DNA from: Streptomyces endocoffeicus
GTDB lineage: Bacteria > Actinomycetota > Actinomycetes > Streptomycetales > Streptomycetaceae
Direction of reading: 5' to 3'
NCBI RefSeq assembly: GCF_016741935.1
Contig: NZ_JAERRG010000006.1
Location: 124,001 to 188,000, forward strand
Length of the DNA stretch: 64,000 bases
Positions 33,267 through 42,239 of the stretch are shown in pieces (position 1 is the stretch's first letter; each line of letters begins with the position of its first letter). Under the pieces are notes generated by a model that saw only the letters and a list, made by a program, of their open reading frames with translations, was not told the DNA's origin and searched no databases. The position numbers and the translations under genes were made by a program.

Positions 33267-33902
33267 GTGGCGGAACAACTGAGCCTGCCGACGCCCGGCG
33301 TCACCGTGCCCGGTATCACCAGGCACGGCGTGACCGGGCAGGCCGCGGGGACCGTCGATCTCACCGACGTCCGTCTCATCGGCTCCCAGGCGCCGGACCC
33401 GGACTTCCCGGACTCCCTGATGGCGTCGGGGGCCGCCCGCGCCGAAATCCCGGCCCGGCCGCCGGCGGCGAAGCGCGATGCGGCCCCGGCCCGGCCCTCG
33501 GCGGACGAGACCGGCGACCATGTCCTGCCCGTCCCGCACATCTGCGAGGCCGTCGCCACCGTACGGCGGCGGGCGCACGCGCTGCTGTCCGCATGGGAGC
33601 TGCCGGCCGACCGGGTCGACGAGGCGCTCATGGTGATCTCGGAGCTGGTCACCAACGCGATCCTGCACGCCCTGCCCCCGGCCGTGCTGCGGCTGAGCTG
33701 GACCGAGTGCGAGGGCCGCGCCGGCCTGCGCATCGAGGTCACCGACGGGGGCCCGATCCCCGCCGACCAGCGGGCGGACGAGGACATCGAGCCCGATGAG
33801 CACGGCCGCGGGCTCGGCATCGTCACCGCGCTGTCCTCGCGCCACGGCAGCCGCACCTGCCATGAGGGCATCACCTGGTGGGCGGACCTGCCGGCCGCCT
33901 AA
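33267..33902 (+). CDS. ATP-binding (HATPase_c) anti-sigma-like regulatory protein
   Basis: The 211-residue protein has an unusual Pro/Ala-rich N-terminal 85 residues. A GHKL ATPase domain follows, with the N-box EALMVISELVTNAILHA, the G1-box IEVTDGGP and the G2 segment HGRGLGIVTAL. This is the RsbW/SpoIIAB-like family, whose members bind sigma factors or anti-sigma antagonists; Streptomyces has dozens. The target is unknown. The GTG at 33267 follows GGAGGAG. Its stop overlaps the convergent P450 stop by 4 bases. Confidence 0.85.
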   Translation: MAEQLSLPTPGVTVPGITRHGVTGQAAGTVDLTDVRLIGSQAPDPDFPDSLMASGAARAEIPARPPAAKRDAAPARPSADETGDHVLPVPHICEAVATVRRRAHALLSAWELPADRVDEALMVISELVTNAILHALPPAVLRLSWTECEGRAGLRIEVTDGGPIPADQRADEDIEPDEHGRGLGIVTALSSRHGSRTCHEGITWWADLPAA

Positions 33903-35155
33903 CCGACGGCACGGTCCCAGGTGACCGGGAGCCGGTGGACTCCGTAGATCAGCATGTCGTGGCGCAGCGGCACCTCGTCGGGCGGCACCGCCAGGCGCAG
34001 CGTGGGGAAGCGCCGCAGCAGGGCGGGGTAGCCGGTCCGCATCTCCAGCCGCGCCAGATGCTGGCCCAGGCACTGGTGAACGCCGTGGCCGAAGGCGATC
34101 TGATCGCCCGGGTCGCGGGTGATGTCCAGGGCGTCCGGGGCGGCGAACCGCGCGGCGTCCCGGTTGGCCGAGGCCAGCGCCCCGACCACCGTCTCCCCGG
34201 CCCGTACCCGCGCCCCGGCGATCTCCAGGTCCTCCCGGGCGACCCGTACGATCCCGAACTGGACGATGGTCAGATACCGCAGCAGCTCCTCGACCGCGTG
34301 GTCGATCACCTCGGGCCGCTCGCGCACCCCGCGCGACTGCTCGGGGTGGCGCAGCAGCGCGTAGGTGCCCAGGGCCAGCATGTTCGCCGTCGTCTCATGC
34401 CCCGCGACGAGCAGCAGCAGCCCCACACCGGTCAGCTCCTCGTCGGTCAGCCCGGCCGCCGTGGCGCTGCCGGGGCCGCCGGGCGCGCCGTGGTCGCCGT
34501 TGACGAGACGCGAGAGCAGCGCCTCGTCCGGCCGCTGCCGCTTGGCGTCGATCAGCCCCCGCATGTACTCCCACAGCGCGTCCCGGGCCGCGTAGACCTC
34601 CTCCTCGCGCCGGCCGAGCCGGAGCAGCACGGTGGCCCACCGCTGGAAGTCGGTCCGGTCCTCGTACGGCACGCCCAGCAGCTCGCAGATCACCAGTGAC
34701 GGGATCGGCTGGGCGAACGATGTCACCAGGTCGGCCGGGGGACCGGCACGCTCCATCGCGGCCAGGTGGTCCTCGACGATCTCCTCGATCCGCGGCCGCA
34801 GCCCCCGCAGCCCCCGGGCGGTGAACCACGTGCTCAGCAGCCGCCGGTAGCGGGTGTGCTCGGGCGGGTCCATGCCGATGAACGAGCCCAGCATGCGGCG
34901 GTCGTCCGGGCGGACCGGAAACGCGTGCACCGGCGAGGAGGCGCGGCGGCGGTCCGAGCTGAAGCGGTCGTCCGACAGCAGCCGCGTCACGTCCTCGTGC
35001 CGGGTGAGCAGCCAGCCCACCTTGCCGTCCGGAAAGGCCAGCCGACTGGCCCCGCCGTCCTCCCGCAGCGCCGCGTAGGCACCGGGCGGATCGAAGGGGC
35101 AGTCGCGATGTCTGGGCAGCGGCGCCGGAGCCGACGCGCGTGATGTGACGGACAC
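33899..35155 (-). CDS. Cytochrome P450 (canonical)
   Basis: The 418-residue P450 has the standard oxygen-activation motif AGHETT (251-256), ExxR at 290-293 and the heme loop IAFGHGVHQCLG with Cys362. It resembles actinobacterial CYP105/107-type hydroxylases of secondary metabolism. The GTG at 35155 follows GAAGGGAG. No ferredoxin gene is adjacent. A drug-exporter-type MFS gene lies upstream on the same strand. Confidence 0.9.
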   Translation of the reverse strand: MSVTSRASAPAPLPRHRDCPFDPPGAYAALREDGGASRLAFPDGKVGWLLTRHEDVTRLLSDDRFSSDRRRASSPVHAFPVRPDDRRMLGSFIGMDPPEHTRYRRLLSTWFTARGLRGLRPRIEEIVEDHLAAMERAGPPADLVTSFAQPIPSLVICELLGVPYEDRTDFQRWATVLLRLGRREEEVYAARDALWEYMRGLIDAKRQRPDEALLSRLVNGDHGAPGGPGSATAAGLTDEELTGVGLLLLVAGHETTANMLALGTYALLRHPEQSRGVRERPEVIDHAVEELLRYLTIVQFGIVRVAREDLEIAGARVRAGETVVGALASANRDAARFAAPDALDITRDPGDQIAFGHGVHQCLGQHLARLEMRTGYPALLRRFPTLRLAVPPDEVPLRHDMLIYGVHRLPVTWDRAVG

Positions 35156-35241
35156 GGAAACGCTCCCTTCGAAGGCGACGAAGGCGAACCGAGTCCCTCT
35201 TTCGAGCCTAGCTCCGCACGGTGGGCCGGGCGACGCGAGCC

Positions 35242-36555
35242 TTACGGCAACGGGCCCCCACCTTGGGCGGATTTCCGGGCCGGTGTGCCATCGTGGCGCC
35301 GGGCGAGAGGAGACACCGGGAGGTCCCGGGAGCGCCGGATGGGGGAGAAGAGCAGGATCAGCCCGGCGAGCGGAATGCCCGCCGTGGTGATCCACATGGC
35401 GGCGCGCAGGCCCAGCGCGGTGCCGAGCGCACCGCCGAGCAGGGCCCCGAGGGGCAGCGTTCCGTAGCTGATGAACGCCGATGTCGCGGTGAGCCGGCCC
35501 AGGAGCTCCGGCGGGCAGTAGCGCTGCTGGAAGCTCGCCTTGATCACATTGCCGCCCACCACACCGGCGGTGACGCAGACACCGCCCGCCACGAACAGCG
35601 CCGTCCCGGGCCCCTCGACGGTCATCGGCATCAGCAGGGCGCCGACGGCCAGGCCCACTTCGAACAGGAGGGTCGCCCGTGCGTCGCCGACCCGGGCGGC
35701 GACGCGGCGGGCGCAGAACGCCCCGGCGACGCCCCCGAGGCTGACGGCCGCGATGAGGCCGCCGACCAGCCCCGGTGCCAGACCGACGGTCCGGACCAGG
35801 AAGACCACCGCGATCGACTGGTATCCCATCAGCGCCAGATTGGACGCGGCCGCGAAGAGCGTCAGGGTGCGCAGCCACCGGTCGCCGGCGATCAGCCGCA
35901 GCCCCTCGGCCACCTCGCGGGCCAGCGCCCGGGGCGGGCGCTCGGCCCGGGGGACGCGCGGTTCGCGGAAGCGGATGCCGGTCAGGCAGAGCAGGGAGAC
36001 CAGAAAGGTCGCGGCGTTGACGAACATCCCGTTCACCGCGCCCGCCAGCTGTGCGATCAGACCGCCGGAGCCCTGCCCGGCGATCTGCGCGGCGGACGCG
36101 CTGCCGTGCAGTTTGGCATTGCCCTCCGGCTGGTCGGCGGGGTCCAGGAGCCCGGCGAGATAGGCGCTGTAGGCGGTCTGGAAGAACACCGCCGCCGTAC
36201 CCGTCAGCAGGGCGACGGCCAGCAGCAGCCCGACGCTCAGCAGCCCGGTCCGGGCGGCCACCGGGACGGATGCGAACAGCACCAGCGAGGCCGCGGCGGC
36301 GGCCAGCATCACCGGCCTCCGGGGCAGCCGGTCCACCCACGCCCCCACCGGAAGACCGATGAGCAGCCAAGGGGCCCAAGCGGTGGCGGCCAGCAGACCG
36401 ACCTCGAAGGTGTCCGCGTGCAGGGTGGAGACGGCGATCAGCGGCATCGCCACACCGGTGACGGCCGAACCGTACTTCCCCGCGGTCTCGCCGCACCACA
36501 GCAGCCGGAAGTCGCGGTGGCGCCGCAGCAGGCCACCGGAGGTTCTGGGAGTCAC
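35242..36555 (-). CDS. MFS transporter, MFS_3/enterobactin-exporter type
   Basis: The 437-residue permease starts LLRRHRDFRLLWCGETAGKYGSAV, the typical N-terminus of the EntS/MefA-like exporter group, and has about twelve hydrophobic segments. The GTG at 36555 overlaps the stop of the upstream LysR gene (GTGA), so the two are coupled. It may export a product, or move a metabolite linked to the LysR-controlled aldarate genes. Confidence 0.88.
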   Translation of the reverse strand: MTPRTSGGLLRRHRDFRLLWCGETAGKYGSAVTGVAMPLIAVSTLHADTFEVGLLAATAWAPWLLIGLPVGAWVDRLPRRPVMLAAAAASLVLFASVPVAARTGLLSVGLLLAVALLTGTAAVFFQTAYSAYLAGLLDPADQPEGNAKLHGSASAAQIAGQGSGGLIAQLAGAVNGMFVNAATFLVSLLCLTGIRFREPRVPRAERPPRALAREVAEGLRLIAGDRWLRTLTLFAAASNLALMGYQSIAVVFLVRTVGLAPGLVGGLIAAVSLGGVAGAFCARRVAARVGDARATLLFEVGLAVGALLMPMTVEGPGTALFVAGGVCVTAGVVGGNVIKASFQQRYCPPELLGRLTATSAFISYGTLPLGALLGGALGTALGLRAAMWITTAGIPLAGLILLFSPIRRSRDLPVSPLARRHDGTPARKSAQGGGPLP

Positions 36556-37451
36556 GCCGGTCGGGCTCCTCGGTCGGGGAGAAGGGCGGCCGCGTGGCGG
36601 AGAAGCGCGTGCAGGGCCGGGTTGTCATTGTTCTTGCGCCACACGAGATTGAGTTCTACCGGCTCCGGAGTGGTCAGGTCCACCGATTTGAAGACGGTGT
36701 TCGGGTAGCGCGGCCGGGCGGCCGTCTCCGGGACCAGGGCCACTCCCCAGCCGCCGTTCACCAGGGCCAGGATGGTGTGGACCTGGCTCAGGTACTGGGA
36801 GAAGACCGGGGTGGCGTGTGCGGCGCGGAAGATGCTGATGAGCAGCTCGTTGAAGTAGCGCGCCTCGATGGGCGAGTACATCAGCAGTTCCTGCCCGTCG
36901 AAGTCGGCCACCTTCAGCGGCCCTTCGCCCGCCGCCAGCGGATGCCCGGTCGGCAGGGCGGCCAGCAGCCGCTCCCGGGCCGCGGGCCGGGAGCGCAGAT
37001 CCGGTCCGGTGACCGAGGGCCGCACCAGCCCCAGGTCCAGGCTCTGCTCGGTGACGGCCTCCAGCTGGTCACGGGTGACCATCTCGCGCAGGGTGATCTC
37101 CGCGCCCGGCATGGCCGCACGGGCGATCTCCAGCAGTGTGCCGAGCACGGAGTGGGCGCTGGCCGCCGTGAAACCGATGGCGATGCTCCCCGCCTCGCCC
37201 GTGGCCACCTGCTGGGCGGCGAGCACGGCGTGCTCGGACTGGCGCAGGATGCGGCGGGCCTCGGTGAGGAAGGCGCGTCCCGCGGGGGTGAGCCGCACCG
37301 AGCGGTTGGTGCGCTCCAGCAACTGGACCCGCAACTCGGTCTCCAGCAGCTGGATCTGGCGGCTCAGCGGCGGCTGGGTCATCTTCAGCCGCTCCGCGGC
37401 CCGGGTGAAATGCAGCTCCTCGGCGACCGTCACAAAGCTGGTGAGTTGCAT
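36552..37451 (-). CDS. LysR-type regulator of the aldarate genes
   Basis: The 299-residue LysR protein has its helix-turn-helix in residues 1-60 (MQLTSFVTVAEELHFTRAAERL, then TQPPLSRQIQLLE) and a periplasmic-binding-like effector domain. It is divergent from a talarate/galactarate dehydratase gene across a 162-base, AT-rich gap that holds AATTTTAAGTT, so it most likely activates that gene in response to an aldarate. Confidence 0.9.
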   Translation of the reverse strand: MQLTSFVTVAEELHFTRAAERLKMTQPPLSRQIQLLETELRVQLLERTNRSVRLTPAGRAFLTEARRILRQSEHAVLAAQQVATGEAGSIAIGFTAASAHSVLGTLLEIARAAMPGAEITLREMVTRDQLEAVTEQSLDLGLVRPSVTGPDLRSRPAARERLLAALPTGHPLAAGEGPLKVADFDGQELLMYSPIEARYFNELLISIFRAAHATPVFSQYLSQVHTILALVNGGWGVALVPETAARPRYPNTVFKSVDLTTPEPVELNLVWRKNNDNPALHALLRHAAALLPDRGARPA

Positions 37452-37613
37452 GAGCGTGAACAACGATGCTCTCCCGGTATCAACGCATGCCAATTTTAAG
37501 TTAGACGTAGATCGTCCGGCGACCTTAGCTTGCAAAGGAGCTCGTCGGCCGCCCGGGCGGTTCCGACGACATCCACTCGCCCCGCCTACGGGCCCCACAC
37601 GCAGGGACAACAC

Positions 37614-38792
37614 GTGGTGACCACATCGCATACGGCAACGCACACCGCGCAGCAGGCAGGTGAGGCGACCCTCGACCGGGTCTCCTGGATCCGAGTGTCC
37701 TCGGTCGTCCTTCCCCTGGCCACTCCCATCAGCGACGCCAAGGTGCTCACCGGGCGCCAGAAGCCGATGACGGAGGTGGCCTTCCTCTTCGTCGAACTCG
37801 CCACCGAGGAGGGGCACGAGGGCATCGGCTTCAGCTACTCCAAGCGCGCCGGAGGGCCCGGCCAGTTCGCCCACGCCCAAGAGATCGCGCCCACCCTCCT
37901 CGGCGAGGACCCCAGCGACATCGCCAAGATCTGGACGAAACTGGTGTGGGCCGGCGCCTCCGTGGGCCGCAGCGGGCTGTCCACCCAGGCGATCGCGGCC
38001 TTCGACATCGCCCTGTGGGACCTCAAGGCCAAGCGGGCCGGGCTGCCGCTGGCCAAGCTGCTGGGCGCGCACCGCGACACCGTCCGCTGCTACAACACCT
38101 CCGGTGGCTTTCTGCACACGCCGACCGAGCAGCTGCTGGAGAACGCGACGGCCTCGCTGGCCAGTGGAATCGGCGGTATCAAGATCAAGGTGGGGCAGCC
38201 GGACGGCAAGGAGGACCTGCGCCGGCTGACCGCCGTACGGGAGCACCTGGGCGACGACGTACCGCTCATGGTGGACGCCAATCAGCAGTGGGACCGGCCC
38301 ACCGCACAGCGCATGGGGCGCGCCTTCGAGGAGTTCGGCCTGGTCTGGATCGAGGAGCCGCTGGACGCCTATGACGCGGCCGGTCACGCGGCCCTCGCCG
38401 CCTCGCTGGACACCTCCGTGGCCACCGGGGAGATGCTGGCCAGTGTGGCCGAACACTGGGAGCTGATACGCCACAACGCGGCGGACATCATTCAGCCCGA
38501 CGCACCGCGCATCGGTGGCATCACCCAGTTCCTCAAGCTGGCCACCCTCGCCGACCAGCACCATCTGCAACTCGCCCCGCACTTCGCGATGGAGATCCAC
38601 CTCCATCTGGCGGCCGCCTATCCGCAGGAGCCGTGGGTGGAGCACTTCGACTGGCTGGAGCCGCTGTTCAACGAGCGGCTGGAGATCCGCGACGGCCGGA
38701 TGCGGGTGTCCGCACGGCCCGGTCTCGGCGTCACCCTCAGCGAGCAGGCCCGCGCCTGGACGGGCGCCAAGGCGGAGTTCGGCGCCCGATAA
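37614..38792 (+). CDS. Enolase-superfamily dehydratase, L-talarate/galactarate dehydratase-like
   Basis: The 392-residue protein keeps the mandelate-racemase subgroup residues: KIKVG (KxK), MVDANQQW, WIEEPL, ATGEM and APHFAMEIHLHL with the catalytic His. The opening DAKVLTGRQKPMTEVAFLFVE resembles Salmonella L-talarate/galactarate dehydratase. It would dehydrate a C6 diacid sugar to a keto-deoxy product. The GTG at 37614, or the GTG at 37617, follows AGGGA. It fits with the downstream GntP permease and glucarate dehydratase. Confidence 0.82.
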   Translation: MVTTSHTATHTAQQAGEATLDRVSWIRVSSVVLPLATPISDAKVLTGRQKPMTEVAFLFVELATEEGHEGIGFSYSKRAGGPGQFAHAQEIAPTLLGEDPSDIAKIWTKLVWAGASVGRSGLSTQAIAAFDIALWDLKAKRAGLPLAKLLGAHRDTVRCYNTSGGFLHTPTEQLLENATASLASGIGGIKIKVGQPDGKEDLRRLTAVREHLGDDVPLMVDANQQWDRPTAQRMGRAFEEFGLVWIEEPLDAYDAAGHAALAASLDTSVATGEMLASVAEHWELIRHNAADIIQPDAPRIGGITQFLKLATLADQHHLQLAPHFAMEIHLHLAAAYPQEPWVEHFDWLEPLFNERLEIRDGRMRVSARPGLGVTLSEQARAWTGAKAEFGAR

Positions 38793-38830
38793 GCCCGTTT
38801 CGCTCCCACGGGGCCCGTTTCGCGCCCACG
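38793..38830. repeat. 18-bp direct repeat after the dehydratase gene
   Basis: GCCCGTTTCGCTCCCACG (38793-38810) and GCCCGTTTCGCGCCCACG (38813-38830) differ at one base and lie directly behind the stop codon. Confidence 0.9.
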
Positions 38831-38857
38831 CCGGTCACGGATCCATGGCCGTACCCA

Positions 38858-38886
38858 TTGACCGGTGGTGTTCACCCCTCTAGCCT
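38858..38886 (+). promoter_or_regulatory. Principal-sigma promoter TTGACC-N17-TAGCCT
   Basis: A near-consensus HrdB promoter with 17-base spacing, about 107 bases upstream of the GntP permease start. It implies the permease and glucarate dehydratase have their own promoter, separate from the talarate dehydratase gene. Confidence 0.7.
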
Positions 38887-38993
38887 CCATCTGCATATAT
38901 AGACGGAGTGCATGTACGTGGACTCCTTGGCCCGTCTGGCAGCCGTTCGAGTCTCCGGCTCAACCGGCCGCAGTTCAAAGGGGAACTGAAGAC

Positions 38994-40331
38994 ATGCCTC
39001 TAGTCGTCGTCGGAATCAGCGTGGCGATCCTGCTGTTCCTCATGACCAAGCTGAAGCTCAACGGCTTCATCGCCCTGCTCCTCGTGGCCGTCGGCGTCGC
39101 GCTGGTGCAGGGGGTCGAGATGGAGAAGATCCCCGATGTCCTCGGAGAGGGCGTCGGGGGTCAGATCGGCGACACCATGCTCGTCGTCGGTCTGGGCGCC
39201 ATGGTCGGCCGGGTCATGGGCGACTGCGGCGCGGCCCAGCGCATAGCCAACACCCTCATCGACACCTTCGGACTGCGCTGGGTCCAGGTGGCGATGGTGG
39301 TCACCGCCATGCTCATCGGCGTGACCATGTTCTACGAGGTGGCCTTCGTCATCATCGTGCCGGTGGCGTTCACCATCGTCCGGGTCACCCGCAAGAACCT
39401 GCTGTGGGTCGGCCTTCCGATGTCCATCGCCCTGTCCACCATGCACAGCTTCCTGCCGCCCCACCCCGGGCCCACCGCGGTGGCCTCGACCTTCCACGCC
39501 TCCGTCGGCCTGACCCTGTTCTACGGGCTGTTCATCGCCGTGCCGGCCGGTGCGCTGATCGCCCTGGTGTGGCCGCGCCTTCCGTTCGTCCGCCGGATGG
39601 ACCCCGAGATCCCCAAGGGCCTGGTCAGCGAGCGCACCTTCACCGAGGAGGAGATGCCGGGCCTCGGCTGGTCGCTGTCGGTGGCCCTGGTCCCGGTGGT
39701 GCTGATCGCGGGCGCCGCGGTGACCGACATGGCCGTGTCCGGCTCCAGCCCGGTCCTGCACTTCATCACCTTCATCGGATCCGCGCCGATCGCCCTGCTG
39801 CTGACCCTGCTGCTGGCGGTGTGGGCGTTCGGCCCGCGGATCGGCCGGAGCCTGTCCGAGGTCAGCGCCTCCTGCAACTCCGCCGCCCAGGCGATGGCGA
39901 TGATCCTGCTGGTCATCGGGGCCGGTGGCGCGTTCAAGAATGTGCTGGTCGAGGGCGGGATATCCGACTACATCAAGGACCTCACCGACGACTGGTCCAT
40001 CTCGCCGATCATCCTCGCCTGGCTCATCGCCGTCGTCCTGCGGATCGCGCTCGGATCCGCCACGGTCGCCGTGGTCACCGCCGCCGGTGTGGTGCAGCCG
40101 CTCCTGGAGAACAGCGGAGTCCACCCCGAGCTGATGGTCCTCGCCGTCTCGTGTGGATCGATCGCCTTCAGCCATGTGAACGACCCCGGCTTCTGGATGT
40201 TCAAGGAGTACTTCAACCTCTCCGTCATCGACGCCATCAAGGCGCGCACCACCTACACCACCGTGCTCGCGGTCCTCGGCCTCGGCGGCGTGCTGGCCGT
40301 CGAGGCCGCCCTCGAAGCACTCAATGTCTGA
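38994..40331 (+). CDS. GntP-family gluconate/aldarate:proton symporter
   Basis: The 445-residue protein has about twelve membrane segments and GntP features: LKLNGFIALLLVAVGVALVQG near the start, MHSFLPPHPGPTAVA near residue 150 and CGSIAFSHVNDPGFW near 390. GntP transporters take up gluconate and related sugar acids. Being upstream of gudD, it probably imports glucarate or galactarate. The start follows AAAGGGGA. Confidence 0.92.
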   Translation: MPLVVVGISVAILLFLMTKLKLNGFIALLLVAVGVALVQGVEMEKIPDVLGEGVGGQIGDTMLVVGLGAMVGRVMGDCGAAQRIANTLIDTFGLRWVQVAMVVTAMLIGVTMFYEVAFVIIVPVAFTIVRVTRKNLLWVGLPMSIALSTMHSFLPPHPGPTAVASTFHASVGLTLFYGLFIAVPAGALIALVWPRLPFVRRMDPEIPKGLVSERTFTEEEMPGLGWSLSVALVPVVLIAGAAVTDMAVSGSSPVLHFITFIGSAPIALLLTLLLAVWAFGPRIGRSLSEVSASCNSAAQAMAMILLVIGAGGAFKNVLVEGGISDYIKDLTDDWSISPIILAWLIAVVLRIALGSATVAVVTAAGVVQPLLENSGVHPELMVLAVSCGSIAFSHVNDPGFWMFKEYFNLSVIDAIKARTTYTTVLAVLGLGGVLAVEAALEALNV

Positions 40332-40360
40332 CACTGCAGGTCCGACACTCAACGTCTGAC
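40318..40360. repeat. Duplicated gene end (15-bp direct repeat)
   Basis: CACTCAATGTCTGAC (40318-40332) and CACTCAACGTCTGAC (40346-40360) differ at one base. Each encodes the final LNV plus stop of the GntP gene, so the true end of the gene was duplicated. Confidence 0.85.
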
Positions 40361-40384
40361 CGCCCCCGACCCAAGGACGCCACG

Positions 40385-41713
40385 ATGAGCCAGCCGACCG
40401 TCACCTCGTTCTCCGTCTACCCGGTCGCCGGCCGCGACAGCATGGAGCTGAACCTCTCCGGCGCCCACGGCCCCTACTTCACCCGCAACGTGGTGGTCCT
40501 CGAGGACTCCGAGGGCCGTACCGGACTGGGCGAGGTGCCCGGCGGTGAGAAGATCACCCAGACGCTGCGGGACGCCGAGTCCCTCGTCGTCGGGGCGCGG
40601 GTGGGCGACTACAAGCGGGTGCTGCGCGATATCGGGCAGCGGTTCGCTGATCGCGACGCCGGGGGCCGGGGCACCCAGACCTTCGATCTGCGCACCACCG
40701 TGCACGCCGTCACCGCCGTCGAGTCGGCCCTGCTGGACCTGCTGGGGCAGCATCTGGAGGTGCCCGTCGCGGCGCTCCTGGGCGACGGGCAGCAGCGCGA
40801 CTCGGTACGGGTCCTGGGCTATCTGTTCTACGTCGGCGACCCCGGCCGGACCGACCTGGAGTACGTCCGGGAACCCGACGCCGACGCCGAGTGGTACCGC
40901 ATCCGCCACGAGGAGGCGCTGACCCCCGAGGCGATCGTCCGCCAGGCCGAGGCCACCTACGACCTCTACGGCTTCGCGGACTTCAAGCTCAAGGGCGGGG
41001 TCCTGGAGGGACACGAGGAGGTCAAGGCGGTACGGGCGCTCAAGGAGCGGTTCCCCGAGGCCCGTATCACCCTCGACCCCAACGGCGCCTGGTCGCTGCG
41101 CGAGGCGATCGAACTGTGCCGGCCGCTGCTCGGCACGCTCGCCTACGCCGAGGACCCGTGCGGCGCCGAGGACGGCTACTCCGGCCGGGAGATCCTGGCC
41201 GAGTTCCGGCGGGCCACCGGACTGCCCACGGCCACCAACATGATCGCCACGGACTGGCGGCAGATGACCCACGCACTGGCGCTGCAGTCCGTCTCCATCC
41301 CGCTGGCCGACCCTCACTTCTGGACCATGCAGGGGTCGGTACGGGTGGCCCAGCTCTGCCATGAGATGGGCCTGACCTGGGGCTGCCACTCCAACAACCA
41401 CTTCGACATCTCCCTGGCGATGGTGGCCCACTGCGGAGCCGCCGCCCCGGGCGCGTACAACGCCCTGGACACCCACTGGATCTGGCAGGAGGGGATGGAG
41501 CGGCTCACCGTCGAGCCGCCGCGGATCGCCGGCGGTGAGATCGCCATCCCGGACGCCCCCGGGCTGGGGATCCGGCTCGACCGCGACCGGCTCCTCGCCG
41601 CCCACGCCCTCTACCAGGAGAAGGCGCTGGGGGCGCGGGACGACGCGGTGGGCATGCGCTATCTCATTCCGGGCTGGACCTTCGACAACAAGCGGCCCTG
41701 CCTGGTCCGTTAG
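40385..41713 (+). CDS. gudD: Glucarate dehydratase
   Basis: The 442-residue enzyme matches GudD in length and motifs: GFADFKLKGG with the catalytic lysine pair, LDPNGAW, YAEDPCGAEDGY, NMIATDWRQ and WGCHSNNHFDISLAM with the catalytic His. It dehydrates D-glucarate to 5-keto-4-deoxyglucarate. The next enzymes (5-keto-4-deoxyglucarate dehydratase and a ketoglutarate semialdehyde dehydrogenase) are not in the window. Confidence 0.93.
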   Translation: MSQPTVTSFSVYPVAGRDSMELNLSGAHGPYFTRNVVVLEDSEGRTGLGEVPGGEKITQTLRDAESLVVGARVGDYKRVLRDIGQRFADRDAGGRGTQTFDLRTTVHAVTAVESALLDLLGQHLEVPVAALLGDGQQRDSVRVLGYLFYVGDPGRTDLEYVREPDADAEWYRIRHEEALTPEAIVRQAEATYDLYGFADFKLKGGVLEGHEEVKAVRALKERFPEARITLDPNGAWSLREAIELCRPLLGTLAYAEDPCGAEDGYSGREILAEFRRATGLPTATNMIATDWRQMTHALALQSVSIPLADPHFWTMQGSVRVAQLCHEMGLTWGCHSNNHFDISLAMVAHCGAAAPGAYNALDTHWIWQEGMERLTVEPPRIAGGEIAIPDAPGLGIRLDRDRLLAAHALYQEKALGARDDAVGMRYLIPGWTFDNKRPCLVR

Positions 41714-41723
41714 CGTGCCGTCG

Positions 41724-41750
41724 TCCGGTGGGTCGGACCGACCCACCGGA
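41724..41750. terminator. Strong bidirectional hairpin between gudD and the roadblock operon
   Basis: TCCGGTGGGTCGG and its exact complement CCGACCCACCGGA flank a single A, giving a stem of about 12 bp. It lies between convergent genes and can stop transcription from both sides. Confidence 0.8.
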
Positions 41751-41780
41751 TTCGCGGCGCGCGGATCGGGGCCGTACGGC

Positions 41781-42155
41781 TCAGACCTCCAGGTCGGCCT
41801 CGATCTTGCGCAGCTGGTGGCGTGCCATCGCCAGATTGGCCCGGTTCCTGTCCAGCGCCAGATAGAGGAAGAGACCCTGGCTGTCCCGGCCCCTCAGCAG
41901 CCGGATCAGGTGGTACTGGCTGCCGAGGGTGATGAGGATGTCCTCGATGCCGTCCTGCAGACCGAGCTGCTCCATGGTCCGCACCTTGGCGCGCACCACA
42001 TCGGTGTTGCCCGCCGCGGCCACCGTCAGGTCGAGCTCCTTTCCTCCGCCCACGGTGCCGAGGGCCATCCCGCTGGAGTAGTCGACCAGCGCGGCGCCGA
42101 GGGAGCCCTCGATGGACGTCATCGCCTCTTTGAGCGCGGTCTGGGTGTTCGCCAT
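41781..42155 (-). CDS. Roadblock-like small regulatory protein B
   Basis: The 124-residue protein reads like a roadblock/LC7-type domain: ALKEAMTSIEGSLGAALVDY, SGMALGTVGG, and the strand-helix EDILITLGSQYHLIRLL, then GLFLYLALDRNRANLAMARHQL. It resembles the protein at 43572 in the same operon (IVTTRTCYHLLRFVD, then GVFFYLWLDRREGNLALARIRL). Roadblock proteins dimerise and regulate small GTPases such as MglA or the Streptomyces conservon GTPases. No GTPase gene is adjacent. Confidence 0.72.
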   Translation of the reverse strand: MANTQTALKEAMTSIEGSLGAALVDYSSGMALGTVGGGKELDLTVAAAGNTDVVRAKVRTMEQLGLQDGIEDILITLGSQYHLIRLLRGRDSQGLFLYLALDRNRANLAMARHQLRKIEADLEV

Positions 42156-42239
42156 GATCGTGGCTGTTCCTTTCGATGTCAGTGATGTGCGATCGGGTCT
42201 CGGCGCGCGGGGTGCGCGCCGGGTGGGGGAGGTCGTGGG

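Noticed and set aside
33899..36628. A 909-codon frame joining the P450 to upstream sequence
   Set aside because: Only the last 418 residues are P450. The earlier part is an out-of-phase shadow of the MFS gene, and a good ribosome site and GTG lie at 35155.
36552..38645. A 697-codon frame ending in the LysR protein
   Set aside because: The first 398 residues are antisense to the talarate dehydratase gene and show no domain. The LysR helix-turn-helix begins at the ATG at 37451.
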